Of a DNA stretch of 64,000 nt, positions 8,723-18,571 are shown piece after piece. The first letter of the stretch is position 1; every line of letters begins with the position of its first letter. Source of the stretch: Nannocystis pusilla. Its GTDB lineage: Bacteria > Myxococcota_A > Polyangia > Nannocystales > Nannocystaceae. Both the position numbers and the translations under genes were made by a program. Location of the stretch: assembly GCF_026626665.1 (NCBI RefSeq), contig NZ_JAPNKE010000002.1, positions 8,700,001 to 8,764,000 on the forward strand. Reading direction: 5' to 3'. The notes beneath the pieces are model-generated. The model had not been told where the DNA came from, did not search any database, and saw only the letters and a list, made by a program, of their open reading frames with translations.

Positions 8723-9385
8723 TCAGCTGTTCTGGATCTTCACGCCCGAGGCGGTGAGGACGTACTCGGTGCGCTCGCCCGAGGCGGCGGCCGGGTCCTT
8801 GCCGGCGTCCTTCTCGAGGTGCTTGACCTGGGCCTCGGTGAAGGTGCGGGCCTCGATGGTGCCCTCGACGACCACGGGCTTGCCCTTGGTGTCCATCGGC
8901 ACGGTGAAGCCGTGGTCCTTCATGAGGATCCGGGCCTCTTGATCGCCGTCCTTCATGACCATCCAGCAGCCCTTCTTCTGGCACACGCTGTCGACGGTGC
9001 CGCTGACCTGGACGGCGTCCTTGGGCAGGGCGTCCTTGCCGGCGGCGAGGATCGGGCCGAGCGGCTTGGCCTCCTTGAGGGCGAAGGCCGCGCCGAAGTG
9101 GTTGGGCTCGCCGGAGTTCGGGGTGCCCTCGGCGCCGCCGTGCGGGCAATCTGCCTCGTCGCCTTCCTTCTTGTGGGCGTCGGCGTAGATGCAGCCCTCT
9201 TCGGCCTCGTGCTTCTCGGCGACGGCGACCTTCTCTTCGGGCTTCGCGGGTTCGGCGGCCTTCGCGGGTTCGGCGACCTTCGCCGGCTCGGCAGCGGGCT
9301 GGGCGGCGGGGGCAGCGGCGGGGCCCTGGCAGGCGACGACGGTGCATCCGAGGAGCGAGGCGAGGATCGCGTGGCGGACGTGCAT
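8723..9385 (-). CDS. DUF4920-like lipoprotein
   Basis: A 220-residue lipoprotein. The signal MHVRHAILASLLGCTVVAC ends in VVAC, followed by an Ala/Pro/Glu/Lys-rich spacer (residues ~25-60) with repeated AEPAK units. The C-terminal ~110 residues (VQVSGTVDSVCQKKGCWMVM, then EARILMKDHGFTVPMD) match the DUF4920 pattern, a small OB-like domain with two conserved Cys found in envelope proteins. Function is unknown. A full promoter (TTGACA/CACACT) sits immediately upstream with no room for a leader. Confidence 0.8.
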   Translation of the reverse strand: MHVRHAILASLLGCTVVACQGPAAAPAAQPAAEPAKVAEPAKAAEPAKPEEKVAVAEKHEAEEGCIYADAHKKEGDEADCPHGGAEGTPNSGEPNHFGAAFALKEAKPLGPILAAGKDALPKDAVQVSGTVDSVCQKKGCWMVMKDGDQEARILMKDHGFTVPMDTKGKPVVVEGTIEARTFTEAQVKHLEKDAGKDPAAASGERTEYVLTASGVKIQNS

Positions 9386-9392
9386 GGCGCGG

Positions 9393-9421
9393 AGTGTGAA
9401 AGGGCGACCTGGGGCTGTCAA
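9393..9421 (-). promoter_or_regulatory. Promoter TTGACA-17-CACACT, start codon 7 nt downstream
   Basis: On the minus strand, TTGACA (9421-9416) and CACACT (9398-9393) are separated by 17 bp. The ATG at 9385 follows after 7 nt, which predicts a leaderless transcript. Confidence 0.65.
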
Positions 9422-9478
9422 TGAGTGCCTGCCTCACACCTGGACCCTGGCGGCGAAGGGGCGTAGATCTGCCGCCGC

Positions 9479-11196
9479 ATGCCCGCAGCGAAGCACACTG
9501 CGCTCTCGTGGACTCTTGCCCTCGGCCTGGCCGCGGCTTGCACGCGCGAGTCCGGCGGCCACTCGACGGTCTACACGCCCGAGGTCCCCGAGGCTGCAGT
9601 GCGCGGCCGCGCCTGGTGGTCCTCCTGGTCGTCGACCAGATGCGCGCCGACTACCTGTCGCGCTACGCCGACCTCTATACCGGCGGCCTGGCCCGGTTGC
9701 GCCAGCAGGGCGCCCTGTTCGAGGAGGCGCACATCCAGCACGCGCTGACGTTCACCGCCCCCGGCCACGCCAGCGCGTCGACCGCGACCCACCCGAGCCA
9801 CCACGGCGTCATCGAGAACGAGTGGTACGACCGCTCGATCCGCAAGAAGGCCTACGCCGCCGACGACAAGGACGCCCGCATCGTCGTGTCGGGCCAGCGC
9901 GCCGGCTCGCCCGACGGCCGCTCGCCCGAGCAGCTGATGCGCCCGGCGATCGGTGACTGGCTCAAGGAACAGGTCCCGAAGGCCAGGGTGTTCGCGGTCG
10001 CCTTCAAGGACCGCGCGAGCGTGATGATGGGCGGCCAGCACCCCGACCGCGCCTTCTGGTTCGACGCCGCGGCCGCCGGCTACGTGTCGTCGAGCTGGTA
10101 CGGCGAGGCGCTGCCGGCGTGGGTCGCCGACTTCAACGGCGAGACGAACGTGTTCCGCCGCTTCGCCGAGGGCTGGCAGCGGCTGCGCGACCCGGCGACC
10201 TACTCGCGCTCGGGCGCCGACAAGGCCGATTTCGAGGCCGACGGCGTCCACTCCGAGCTGCCGCACGAGTTCGACGATGGCTCCCCGCAGGCGCGCGAAA
10301 CCTTCCTCAAGGAGCTGCAGTGGACCCCGTTCGGCGACGAGCTGACGCTGGCGTTCGCCCAGCGCATGATGAAGGAGGAGCAGCTCGGCGCCGACGCCGA
10401 CCCCGACATCCTGCTGGTCAGCTGCTCGAGCGCCGACTACGTCGGTCACCGCTACGGGCCGATGAGCCACGAGGCCCAGGACTACTACATGCGCCTCGAC
10501 GGCTACCTCGACGTGTTCCTGCGCGAGCTCGACACCCAGGTCGGCGCCGGCAACTACGTCCTCGCCCTCACCGCCGATCACGGCGCGATCCCGATCCCCG
10601 AGCTCCTCAAACAGACCGGTCAGCAGAAGGACGCGCGTCGCGTGGTCATGGCCGACTACAAGACGCAGGTCACCGAGAAGGTCGGGCTCGCGACGAAGGC
10701 GCTGAACCTGCCGCCGGAGACCTTGCTCGACATCGGCGAGACGGGCGTATGGCTCGACGTCGCCGCGGCGGAGGCCAAGGGAGTCAAGCCCGAGCAGCTG
10801 CGCGCGGCCGTCGGCAAGGAGCTGGCGAAGCTCGACTTCGTGGCCGAGGTGTTCACCGCCGACGTGCTGTCGGGCACGGCCCCCGACACCGGCGCGTCCG
10901 AGTTCCTCGAACGCTACCGCCGCAGCTTCTTCTCCGCGCGCAGCCCCGACGTGACCCTGCGCTTCAAGGAGTGGACGCTGGCCGCGAGCTTCCCGAGCGG
11001 CACGAGCCACGGCTCGCCGTACCGCTACGACACGCACGTGCCGGTGCTGTTCTTCGGCGCGAAGGTGGTGGCGAAGACGCTCGCCGAGCCGGTCGGGACC
11101 GTCGACGTCGCGCCGACGCTGGCCGAATTCCTCGGTATCAAGCCGCCGGAGCAGATCGACGGACGCAGCCTGGCGAGCCTGGTCACGACGCGATAG
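9479..11196 (+). CDS. PafA-like alkaline phosphatase / phosphodiesterase (one frameshift)
   Basis: An alkaline-phosphatase-superfamily lipoprotein of about 572 aa after repair. The signal MPAAKHTALSWTLALGLAAAC reads in one frame, and the enzyme from RLVVLLVVDQMRADYLSRY onward reads in another. One base, probably a C, is missing at about 9605-9608. Metal and catalytic motifs are present: the Asp of VVDQM, the nucleophile Thr region FTAPGHASASTATHPSHHG, DYVGHRYGP and TADHGAIP. The layout matches PafA-type phosphatases, which release phosphate from monoesters in the periplasm or outside the cell. No strong ribosome binding site is visible. Confidence 0.82.
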
Positions 11197-11206
11197 CGTG
11201 CGGCCC

Positions 11207-12346
11207 ATGGCCTCGCGCGCACCTACTCTTGCGATCCTCCTGACCCTCGCTCCGCTCTCTCCCGCCTGCGGAGACTCCGGCGGCCAGACCACCGCCGACA
11301 CGACCTCGACGAGCGACGCGACCACGACGGACGCGACCTCGACGACGAGCGACACGACCTCGACCGCCGAACCGACCACCGGCACCTCGGAGCCGTCGAC
11401 GACCACCGGCGAGCCGCCGACGACGTCGCTGACCAGCACCGATGCGACCACGTCGACGTCGACCACCGAACCGGTGACGTCGACGAGCACCGACGGGACC
11501 ACCGGCGACGACCTCGACTGCGTGACGATCGCGCCCGGGCCGTTCACGCCCGAGCTGATCGCCGGCGGCTTCGACGGCAGCGAGGACCTCGGCTTCGACG
11601 GCCAGGGCGGGCTCGCCCTCAAGCGCGGCGACACCGTGGTGATCGTCACCGGCGAGATGCTGGAGACGGACCTCGCCGGCGGCTTCCCGCAGGTCTACGG
11701 CACCCGCTTCGCGACCACGGGCGAGTTGCTGGTCGCGCTGCCGCAGTCGGGCGATCTGCAGGCGATCGCGGGCGACGGCGCCGTCACCGATCTCGCAGGC
11801 GGGCTCGTCAGCCCCAACGGCCTCTACGTCGACCCGGCGGGTCGCGTGTGGCTCACCGAGTTCGGCGGCAGCCGGGTCGTCCGCTTCGACGCGCAGTTCA
11901 ACAAGACCACGGTGTACGAGGGTCCGATGGCCGCGTCCGCCAACGGGGTGGTGCTCGACGAGGCGCGCAGCCTGCTGTTCTTCACCAACTACGGCGCCGG
12001 GCGGGTGCTCAAGCTCGCGGTCGACGACCTCGGCGAGGCGGTCGGCGAGCCGAGCGAGGTCCTCACGGTCCCGGGCGCTCGCCTCGACGGCCTGGTGCTC
12101 GATCAGTGCGGCAACATCTACGCGGTCGACCAGGGCGGCAGCCGCCTGTTCCGCGGGATCCTCGACACCGAGGCCGCGCTCGTCGGCCAGCCCGAGCTGC
12201 TGGCCGAGTTCGACAGCAACGTCGCCAACGCCCAGTTCGGCTGGGGCGTCGGCTGGGACCCCGAGAGCCTGTACCTCTCGGGCAACCCCGGCGACCTCTA
12301 CCGCCTGCCGGTCGGCATCACCGGCGCCCCCATCGGCCTGCCCTGA
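11207..12346 (+). CDS. Secreted lipoprotein with Thr/Ser linker and SMP-30/NHL-like propeller
   Basis: A 379-residue protein. The signal ends in SPAC followed by GDSGG, and residues ~25-100 are almost entirely Thr, Ser, Asp, Glu and Pro. The folded part contains propeller blades such as GLVSPNGLYVDPAGRVWLTE, GSRVVRFDAQFNKTTVYEG and LDGLVLDQCGNIYAVDQ, which resemble gluconolactonase/SMP-30-like proteins. Its architecture is the same as the lipoprotein at 7245. The promoter-like TAGCGT (11194-11199) overlaps the stop codon of the preceding gene and lies 7 nt before the ATG. Confidence 0.75.
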   Translation: MASRAPTLAILLTLAPLSPACGDSGGQTTADTTSTSDATTTDATSTTSDTTSTAEPTTGTSEPSTTTGEPPTTSLTSTDATTSTSTTEPVTSTSTDGTTGDDLDCVTIAPGPFTPELIAGGFDGSEDLGFDGQGGLALKRGDTVVIVTGEMLETDLAGGFPQVYGTRFATTGELLVALPQSGDLQAIAGDGAVTDLAGGLVSPNGLYVDPAGRVWLTEFGGSRVVRFDAQFNKTTVYEGPMAASANGVVLDEARSLLFFTNYGAGRVLKLAVDDLGEAVGEPSEVLTVPGARLDGLVLDQCGNIYAVDQGGSRLFRGILDTEAALVGQPELLAEFDSNVANAQFGWGVGWDPESLYLSGNPGDLYRLPVGITGAPIGLP

Positions 12347-12413
12347 AGGGCATGCTCTAAAGAACATGCATGAGAGGGCATGTCCATGAGGGCATGCCCT
12401 GCGGGACACATGC
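12347..12413. repeat. Cluster of dispersed palindromic repeats between convergent genes
   Basis: Five or six degenerate copies (gaagggcatgc, aagaacatgc, gagggcatgtcc, gagggcatgccc, gcgggacacatg) fill the whole gap between a plus-strand lipoprotein gene and the minus-strand TonB gene. They can fold into alternative hairpins and probably terminate transcription from both sides. Confidence 0.65.
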
Positions 12414-13202
12414 CTATTTGAAGGTGATGCGGAACACCTGCGAGGTGCAGGTCTTGACCGCCTTGCCCTCGACCATGAACGGGCGGAACCGCCAGGTCTT
12501 GATGGTCGAGCGGATCACCTCGTCCACGCCCGGGTCGCCGGGGAACGCCTTGAGGGTGCGGATCTCCGTGGTGCGGCCGGTGGCGTCGACGCAGAACGAG
12601 GTCTCGTTCTCGCCCGGCCGCTTGTCGAACATGCCGGCGCGGGTGGCCGCGAGCCGCTGCTGGTCGGGGTTCGGGGTGTAGACGCCCTGCGCGCGCACGA
12701 CCGCGAGCGGCACCGGGGCTCGTTGCTCACTCTTCGGCTGGCGCGGGGCGGCCAGCGTCGGGGCGTTGAAGCCGGGCGGCAGACCGGTGACGCCGGGGAT
12801 CCCCGTGCGCACGCCCGGCACGCCGATCGGCGCCGTGCCGGTGGCCGTGGGCGCGCCGTTGCCCACCGGACCGGGGCGCGGCTTGGGCGGCGGGAGCAGC
12901 TCGGTGAAGTCTTCGGGTGGCTCGTCGTCGGGCTTCGGCTCCTCCGGAACCACCTTGTCCTCCGGTTCGGTGCGCGCCGGCGCGGGCGGCAGCGGAGGCG
13001 GCGGCAGCGGGGTGTCGAGCGACATCTGCACGAGCACGAAGCTGGCGTTCGGCGGCGCGACCTGGGCGATCTGCAGCTTGCCCATGAGCCAGGTGAAGCC
13101 GAGCGCCCCGACGGTGGACAGCGCCGCGAGGTGGGCCGCCACCAGCAAGCGCAGACGACGACGACGATCCGGGGCGTGCTGATCCAGATAGTGCTCGAAC
13201 AT
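12414..13202 (-). CDS. TonB-family energy transducer
   Basis: A 262-residue protein with TonB architecture. It has a cytoplasmic basic start, one membrane anchor (LRLLVAAHLAALSTVGALGFTWLMG, residues ~18-42), a Pro/Glu-rich periplasmic spacer (residues ~60-130), and a C-terminal TonB domain (residues ~195-262) with KTWRFRPFMVEGK. It passes proton-motive energy from ExbBD to an outer-membrane receptor. Two Cys in the C-terminal domain may form a disulfide. No ExbB, ExbD or receptor gene lies nearby. TAACGT (13209-13214) stands 6 nt before the ATG, so the mRNA may be leaderless. Confidence 0.85.
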   Translation of the reverse strand: MFEHYLDQHAPDRRRRLRLLVAAHLAALSTVGALGFTWLMGKLQIAQVAPPNASFVLVQMSLDTPLPPPPLPPAPARTEPEDKVVPEEPKPDDEPPEDFTELLPPPKPRPGPVGNGAPTATGTAPIGVPGVRTGIPGVTGLPPGFNAPTLAAPRQPKSEQRAPVPLAVVRAQGVYTPNPDQQRLAATRAGMFDKRPGENETSFCVDATGRTTEIRTLKAFPGDPGVDEVIRSTIKTWRFRPFMVEGKAVKTCTSQVFRITFK

Positions 13203-13654
13203 GGTCTCACGTTAACGGCACGAGACCTCGCACGGACCGGACGCGCTTCGGAACCAGACGTCGTCACGCGAGGAGCTCGCGGAGAGACGTCGCGCGGACT
13301 TCGAGAGCCTGTCGTCGATATTCACTCGCGACATCCGACCTCGAGCGGACTCCGCTCGACGACCCGCAAGCAATGCGAGCGTCGCAGACGAAGATGGGAC
13401 TCGCACTGCCTGCGGCTCGTCGCGGTCGAGCTCGAGCGCGATGCGGCGCGAGCTGGTTTCAGCACCGGCGCCGCTCGAGGAGGGCCGAGCGCGAGCTCGA
13501 ACATGGCGGAGGAGGCGACTCGTGCGAAGAGTTCGGTCGTTGCTGGCGAAGCGCGGGCCGTCGAGCTGCAGCGCCGATGCGAGCGAAGGTCACGACCCGA
13601 CGAGAATGATCATTCGCCCTGCTGCCGATGGGTTCGCTGTGCCATCCTCGGGCC
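13203..13654. other. Intergenic region without a convincing gene
   Basis: About 450 bp rich in GAG/CGA-type codons in several frames, with only short overlapping reading frames and no family motif. A TAACGT promoter box for tonB is at its left edge. Nothing else could be supported. Confidence 0.5.
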
Positions 13655-14971
13655 GTGAGCGAGCGACACCATCACGTAGAGCACGCCGGTGGCCATCAGC
13701 AGCCGCCCCCCGTCGCCGCCGCACAGGAGTCCCAGGAGCAGCACCGGCGGACCCAGCGTCGCAGCCGGGGCGGGCAGCGCCTGACACCACTCGAGCGCGT
13801 GGTCCGGGGCGTGCAAGTTTGCTGGTCGTTCATCGTGCTCGTGTTCGCCGGCGGCTTCCTCATCGTCGGGCCGTGGTGGGCGTTGAGAGGGATCCCCGCC
13901 ATGGCCGTGGTGCTCGTGGCGATCGGCCTGTGGTTCGACCTCGCGGCGCTCGCAAACCTGCTCGAGTGGGCGCCCGCGTGGGTGCGACGGGCGGCGGTGC
14001 GACTGGCGGTGGCCTCGCACCTGATCGTCGGTGGTTGGGGCGTGGTCGAGTGGTTGCGGCCCATCGATCCGGCGTGGACTCCGCTGGCGGGCAGCGCCGA
14101 CTGGTCGGACCCGCTGCTCGTCTTCTCGCAGGTCGACGGCTTCGTCGTGCAGAGCGGCGGGGGTCGCGTGCGGGCGTGGACCGGCGATGACTGGCGCGAC
14201 CTCGGTGAGCCGCCCGGCGGGCGCGCCTGGGAATTTCACGCCGCGCCCGACGGCGCGCTGTGGACGGCGCCGACCGGGGTGGCGCGGCTCGACCGGCGCG
14301 ACCCGGTCACCGGGCAGTGGCGCTCGATCGGCCGGCCGGCCGGTCAACTGAAGTCGCTGGCTGTCGACAGCGGCGAGCTCCTGGTGACCGTCGACGGTGC
14401 GTTGCATCGTCTCGACATGGCGAAAGGGACATGGTCGAAAGAGCAGCTTGCGGGTCGGGTGGAGCAGGTCGCGCTCGGCGGCGGCTCCGCAGCGGCGCTC
14501 GGGTGGTCATGGTGGTCGCGCGATGGTGCCGTGGCGTGGGTCGATCGCACGCCGCCCGAGCGCGGGGACGGGTGGTTCTATCCGGCTGTCGGCGGCGGGT
14601 GGCGCTACGCGTGGCACAGCGGCATCTGGTCGAGCGATCTCCATGTCGCACCGCCTGGCCGGTCGTTCGAGCCGAGGACGCCGCCGGCGCCGGACTTGCG
14701 GGTGATGGTGCCCGACCCGGACGACGGGGCCCGGGTGATCGCCGGGTCGTGGGGACAGGGTGTTTGGGGCAGCGACGACGGCGGCGCGACGTGGACGCCG
14801 CTGGGGCTGACGCGGGTCCAGGTGCGCTCTCTGGCCGTCGATTGGCGCCGCGGTGTCGTCTGCGCCGCGTCTTCGAACACGATCTGGGACCGCGGAGTGT
14901 TCTGCCGCGAACTCCCACACGGACAACCGTCCGGCGGTTCAGAGGCGGCAGCAGCGACGGGAAGTCCCTGA
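13655..14971 (+). CDS. Membrane-anchored protein with BNR/sortilin-like propeller repeats
   Basis: About 438 aa. Two membrane segments lie near residues 55-105 (VQVCWSFIVLVFAGGFLIVG and MAVVLVAIGLWFDLAALANL) with a possible third. The rest looks like a beta-propeller with Asp-box-like motifs, for example GSDDGGATWTPLGL near the C-terminus. Such repeats occur in sialidase-, sortilin- and photosystem-assembly-type propellers. No catalytic residues are evident. GTG at 13655 is the most likely start. One dispersed-repeat copy (14414-14440) encodes the in-frame segment MAKGTWSKE. Function unknown. Confidence 0.6.
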   Translation: MSERHHHVEHAGGHQQPPPVAAAQESQEQHRRTQRRSRGGQRLTPLERVVRGVQVCWSFIVLVFAGGFLIVGPWWALRGIPAMAVVLVAIGLWFDLAALANLLEWAPAWVRRAAVRLAVASHLIVGGWGVVEWLRPIDPAWTPLAGSADWSDPLLVFSQVDGFVVQSGGGRVRAWTGDDWRDLGEPPGGRAWEFHAAPDGALWTAPTGVARLDRRDPVTGQWRSIGRPAGQLKSLAVDSGELLVTVDGALHRLDMAKGTWSKEQLAGRVEQVALGGGSAAALGWSWWSRDGAVAWVDRTPPERGDGWFYPAVGGGWRYAWHSGIWSSDLHVAPPGRSFEPRTPPAPDLRVMVPDPDDGARVIAGSWGQGVWGSDDGGATWTPLGLTRVQVRSLAVDWRRGVVCAASSNTIWDRGVFCRELPHGQPSGGSEAAAATGSP

Positions 14972-15109
14972 CGACCGGGGCGCGGAGCCCGGCTTTTGCG
15001 ATCTGGGATACACAGTTTTCCCACCTCGACTCGCGTCGATGGATGGATCGCGCGTTCCAGCCCATAGTACTCTGAAGTCCCCCTGGCGGAACACCTGGAG
15101 TTCGGTGTC

Positions 15110-15394
15110 GTGATCGCTAACAGTCCTCGCCGTTACACGCATCTGGTCAACCTGATCGCGCAACGCAGCAGTGCATTGCTTACGCGCGATCCCAACTGCT
15201 CGCACGACTACATGACGTGGGTGCGCTCGCTCGAGCAGACCTTCGGGGTCAGCATCGAGGTGCAGACCGTCATGGACCCGGAAGGTCGACCCTCGGCGAT
15301 CGGCGGCACGATCTGCGAGAGCGAGCGGCCCGACTGTCGCTTCATCTTTCAGGTCGACGGCGAAGAGACCCGCTGCGCGCTCCGCTACACGTAG
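15110..15394 (+). CDS. Small hypothetical protein
   Basis: A 94-residue soluble protein that is not recognised. It has four Cys (NCSHDY, TICESERPDCRF, TRCALRYT). The C-terminal part looks like alternating beta strands. Start GTG at 15110 has GGAG 9 nt upstream and a TACTCT box at 15068-15073, giving a normal ~30-nt leader. Codon use and the ribosome binding site support a real gene. Confidence 0.6.
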   Translation: MIANSPRRYTHLVNLIAQRSSALLTRDPNCSHDYMTWVRSLEQTFGVSIEVQTVMDPEGRPSAIGGTICESERPDCRFIFQVDGEETRCALRYT

Positions 15395-15681
15395 CGACCG
15401 CCCGTCGTTTTTCGCATGGCGCATGGGCCATGTGACCTCGTGACGTAGGGTCGCACGCGTGACGACGGAGGCCGAGAACGCGGCCCAGAACATCGAAGGC
15501 GAGCCCGAGCGGCACAGCTCGCATGCGGGCGGATCTGCGCGAGCACGGGGCCGTCCGGCGGGTCCGGCGGGGCGTGCCCGTCGAACAGTTGATACGCCCG
15601 CGCCGATGGTCTAGGCTGCCATTCTAGCTACAGGACGCGCTCCGAGCCCGCGGACGCGTCATCTACCTAGCCCTTCGAGTC
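15395..15681. other. Intergenic region before histidine kinase
   Basis: About 290 bp. A 51-codon frame starting with GTG at 15459 and ending at 15614 is open but has no ribosome binding site or recognisable motif. No other structure was seen. Confidence 0.4.
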
Positions 15682-16997
15682 ATGATCCGGAAGTCGCCCA
15701 CGCCGCTCGCGTTGCCCGAGATCGTCCGGATCGTCGGAGCCGACGCGGCCTACCTGTACTTCTACTCGGAGAGCACCGAGCGGCTGCACCTCAAGTCGGC
15801 GCGCGACGCCGAGGGCAAAGAGGCCGACCTCGCGCTGGCGAGCGCGGCGGTGCTCGAGCGGGTGCGCCTCAGCCGGGAGCCGTTCGCCGTCTCGGGCGAC
15901 GCCGCCGGCGCCGAGCAGCTCGACGGCAGCCCGCTGCCGCCGCGGCACATGCTGGCCGCGCCGCTGCTGCTGGGCCACCGCTTCTTCGGCGTCATCTACC
16001 TCGACCGGCCGCTCACGCGCGGGCCGTTCACGCAGGACGATGTCGACATCCTGCTGGCGATCGCCGACCACCTGGCGCTCGCGCTCGAGACGGCTCACAC
16101 CGAGCGGCTCGAGCTCGAGCGCAACACGCTCGAGCGCCGCGCGCGTCGCCTGGCCCGCTCCAACGAAGAGGCCCTCGACGCCTCGCGGGCCAAGAGCGCC
16201 TTCATCGCCCACATGAGCCACGAGCTGCGCACCCCGCTGTCGGCCATCATCGGCTACAGCGAGCTGCTCGAGGACGAGTTCAACGATGTCGTCCAGGCGG
16301 GGAGCTTCATCCCCGACATGCAGAAGATCCAGGCGGCCGCCAAGCACCTGCTGTCGCTGATCAACAACATGCTCGATCTGTCGAAGATCGAGGCCGGCAA
16401 GATGGAGCTCTTCCTCGAGGAGTTCGAGCTCGGAGAGGTCATCGACGAGGTGTCGATGACCGCGCGCCCGCTCATCGAGAAGAACCGCAACACCTTCGCG
16501 TCCCGCTGCGAGGAGGCCCTCGGCCCGGTCCGCCTCGACCGCGTCAAGGTCCGCCAGGTCCTGCTCAACCTCCTCAGCAACGCCGCCAAGTTCACCAGCA
16601 GCGGCGAGGTCGTCCTGGCCGCCCACCGGACCGCCACCGACCACGGCGAGCAGCTCGTCTTCACGGTGTCCGACTCCGGGATCGGCATGTCGCCGAGCCA
16701 GATCAAGCGCATCTTCCAGGAGTTCGCGCAGGGCAGCGCCGCCACCACCCGCCGCTACGGCGGCACCGGCCTCGGCCTCGCCATCAGCCGCAACTTCTGC
16801 CACCTCATGCGCGGCGACATCGAGGTCGAGAGCGCGCTCGGCCGCGGCACCACCTTCACGGTGCGCCTGCCCGTCCGCCTCGCCGAGGCCGACCTCGAGC
16901 CCCCGTGGAGGTGGAGGCCGCCACCAGCATGGACGGCGAAGAAGAGTCGATCGAGGAGAGCCCCGCGCGTTCGGGAGTCTACCCCTGGACCGTGTGA
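15682..16997 (+). CDS. GAF-domain sensor histidine kinase (C-terminal frameshift)
   Basis: A soluble two-component kinase. Residues ~10-140 form a GAF sensor domain (HMLAAPLLLGHRFFGVIYLD). A short coiled coil leads to the HisKA domain with phospho-acceptor His180 in FIAHMSHELRTPLSAIIGYS. The HATPase domain follows with the N box (LLNLLSNAAKF), G1 (SDSGIGM), F box and G2 (GTGLGLAIS). After residue ~410 the frame is lost: one C appears missing in the C-run near 16910-16915. Adding it gives a short acidic tail ending in YPWTV at 16997, instead of ~100 residues of Arg/Pro-rich nonsense. No response regulator is adjacent. Confidence 0.85.
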
Positions 16998-17339
16998 GCC
17001 CGTCGCCTCCGGACGGCCGCCGACCGCTTTCGTGGTCCCGGTAGCCACGTTCGCGGTCGCGTTCACGGCGGCCGTGAAGTCGTGTTCGCGTCCGTGGCCG
17101 GAGACGCAGGACGCCGCCGCGGTCGTCACTCGCGCCCGACGCCCGCGGCGAGGACGGCCCCCGCTAGCGAGCGTCGGAGACGTCCGATCGACGAGCGCCG
17201 CACCGCGAGAGCGACGGCGCGCGCGTCGTCCGTCGCCGCGTGCTCTGGTCCAGATCGACAACGTCGTCGCGCTCCGTGGCAAACTGCTCCGGTCACAGTA
17301 GCCCCTCGAAAGAACGAGCGGGCCTGGGGAGGAGGAGCG

Positions 17340-17882
17340 ATGGCTACGTCATATCGGAAGAAGGCAACGAAGAAGACCGCAAGCAAGAAGACGGCGAAGA
17401 AGGCGGCGCCCAAGAAGGCGGCGAAGAAGGCCGTGGCGAAGAAGCCGGCGGCGAAGAAGCCGGCCGCGAAGAAGACCGCCGCGAAGAAGACCGCGGTCAA
17501 GAAGACCACCGCGAAGAAGGCGACGGCGAAGAAGACGGCGAGCAAGCGCCCGCCGCAGGACACCGCGCCGGTGACCGCCGTGACCGCGAGCAACGAGGGC
17601 GACGGCGGCGGAGCAGCGGCGGCCGAGACCTCGAGCGGCAGCTCCGACTCGGAGGAGGAATCAGCCGGCGACGCCGAGGATGACTTATCGGACATGTCCG
17701 AAGAGACCGGGCCATCGGAGCTGGAGATCAGCCGGCGCCTCAGCGCCGACCTCGATGCGACCGCCGAGACCGACGACGAAGACGAGCACCCCGCCGAGCT
17801 GGCGAACGCGCCGGCCTCGGCGGCCCCGCTGGACGACGACGTGCTGTCCCGGCTCGGCGACGACGACGACGACCTCGATTGA
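17340..17882 (+). CDS. Histone H1-like Lys/Ala repeat protein with acidic tail
   Basis: A 180-residue protein. Residues 6-75 are tandem AAKK/TAKK/PAAKK units like the C-terminal domain of histone H1 and bacterial histone-like proteins, so it should bind and compact DNA. Residues ~90-180 are the opposite, strongly acidic (DSEEESAGDAEDDLS; the end is LGDDDDDLD). The start is firm: GGGGAGGAGG lies just before the ATG. A dispersed-repeat copy encodes SDMSEETG in the acidic part (about 17691-17709). The acidic half could modulate DNA binding or recruit basic proteins; this is inference. Confidence 0.8.
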   Translation: MATSYRKKATKKTASKKTAKKAAPKKAAKKAVAKKPAAKKPAAKKTAAKKTAVKKTTAKKATAKKTASKRPPQDTAPVTAVTASNEGDGGGAAAAETSSGSSDSEEESAGDAEDDLSDMSEETGPSELEISRRLSADLDATAETDDEDEHPAELANAPASAAPLDDDVLSRLGDDDDDLD

Positions 17883-18571
17883 GCCCACCGCGCGTCCCTG
17901 ACCGCCGGACGACGCGCCCGCAGGCCCGGCGACGACGACTCGACCGGGCGCGCCGCGCATCCCGGCGCCGCCGGACGTTCTCTGGCTCGGCGACGACCTC
18001 GAACTCGCCGCGCATCCCGGACGCCGACACGTCGTCCCGGCGACGACCTCGAGCAGCGATCGCTCGCCGCGCTCGTTGCTTCTACAAGGGTCGGAGCAGT
18101 TCCGCGCGCATAACGCGCGCTAACAGATCTTGCGACGACCCTTCGTTCTGTTACAACTGGGAGTCATGGACGTTACGCGTACTCGAGATTTCCCGATGCT
18201 GTTCGAAGAAATCTCCCCCAGGGCCCGCTCGCCCTGGCGCGGTTGCGCAGGCTCAGAAGTGACCTCTGCTGCCTTTTCGCGGCGGGTGGCGTGATCAGCG
18301 CGGTCGTCCGCCTGGTCATGATGGGCTGAGCGAAGGTGACAGTCTCGCGACGTGCAGGTCACGTCGCGGCGCGCGAATCCGCGCGCGAAGGTCCCGCCAA
18401 AAATCCGTGATCCGTTGAGGACCGAGGCGACGCTCATTCATCGAGTCATCGGTCTGTGTCCTCGACCGGTCACGGCGCACCTGGGCCTTGGTGTCCAGGG
18501 TTCGGGTCCAAGTGCGCCGTGGCCGGTCGCAATCTTTTAAAGAAGAAAAGGACCCGAGGCCGGCGTCGCTG
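17883..18571. other. Long intergenic region with a large inverted repeat
   Basis: About 690 bp with no gene that can be supported. The first 200 bp repeat GGCGACGACCTCGA and CCGCGCATCCCGG, partly echoing the end of the H1-like gene. An A/T-richer patch is at 18110-18200. A 23-bp inverted repeat is at 18463-18529 (listed separately). Confidence 0.5.
18463..18529. repeat. Long inverted repeat (23-nt arms)
   Basis: Arms at 18463-18485 and 18507-18529 are nearly complementary (cgaccggtcacggcgcac against gtgcgccgtggccggtcg) with a 21-nt loop. It lies about 43 nt downstream of the AI-2E permease stop on the minus strand. It may be a terminator without a U-tract or a structured RNA. Confidence 0.6.

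Noticed and set aside
5904..9437. A 1177-codon open frame on the minus strand across three genes
   Set aside because: It runs antisense to two lipoprotein genes with good starts and lipoboxes; its composition is that of a shadow frame.
15459..15614. A 51-codon frame before the histidine kinase
   Set aside because: No ribosome binding site, promoter box or family similarity; frames of this length are expected by chance at this GC.
16998..17301. C-terminal extension of the histidine kinase to 17301
   Set aside because: It is Arg/Pro-rich nonsense created by a one-base loss; the repaired frame stops at 16997.
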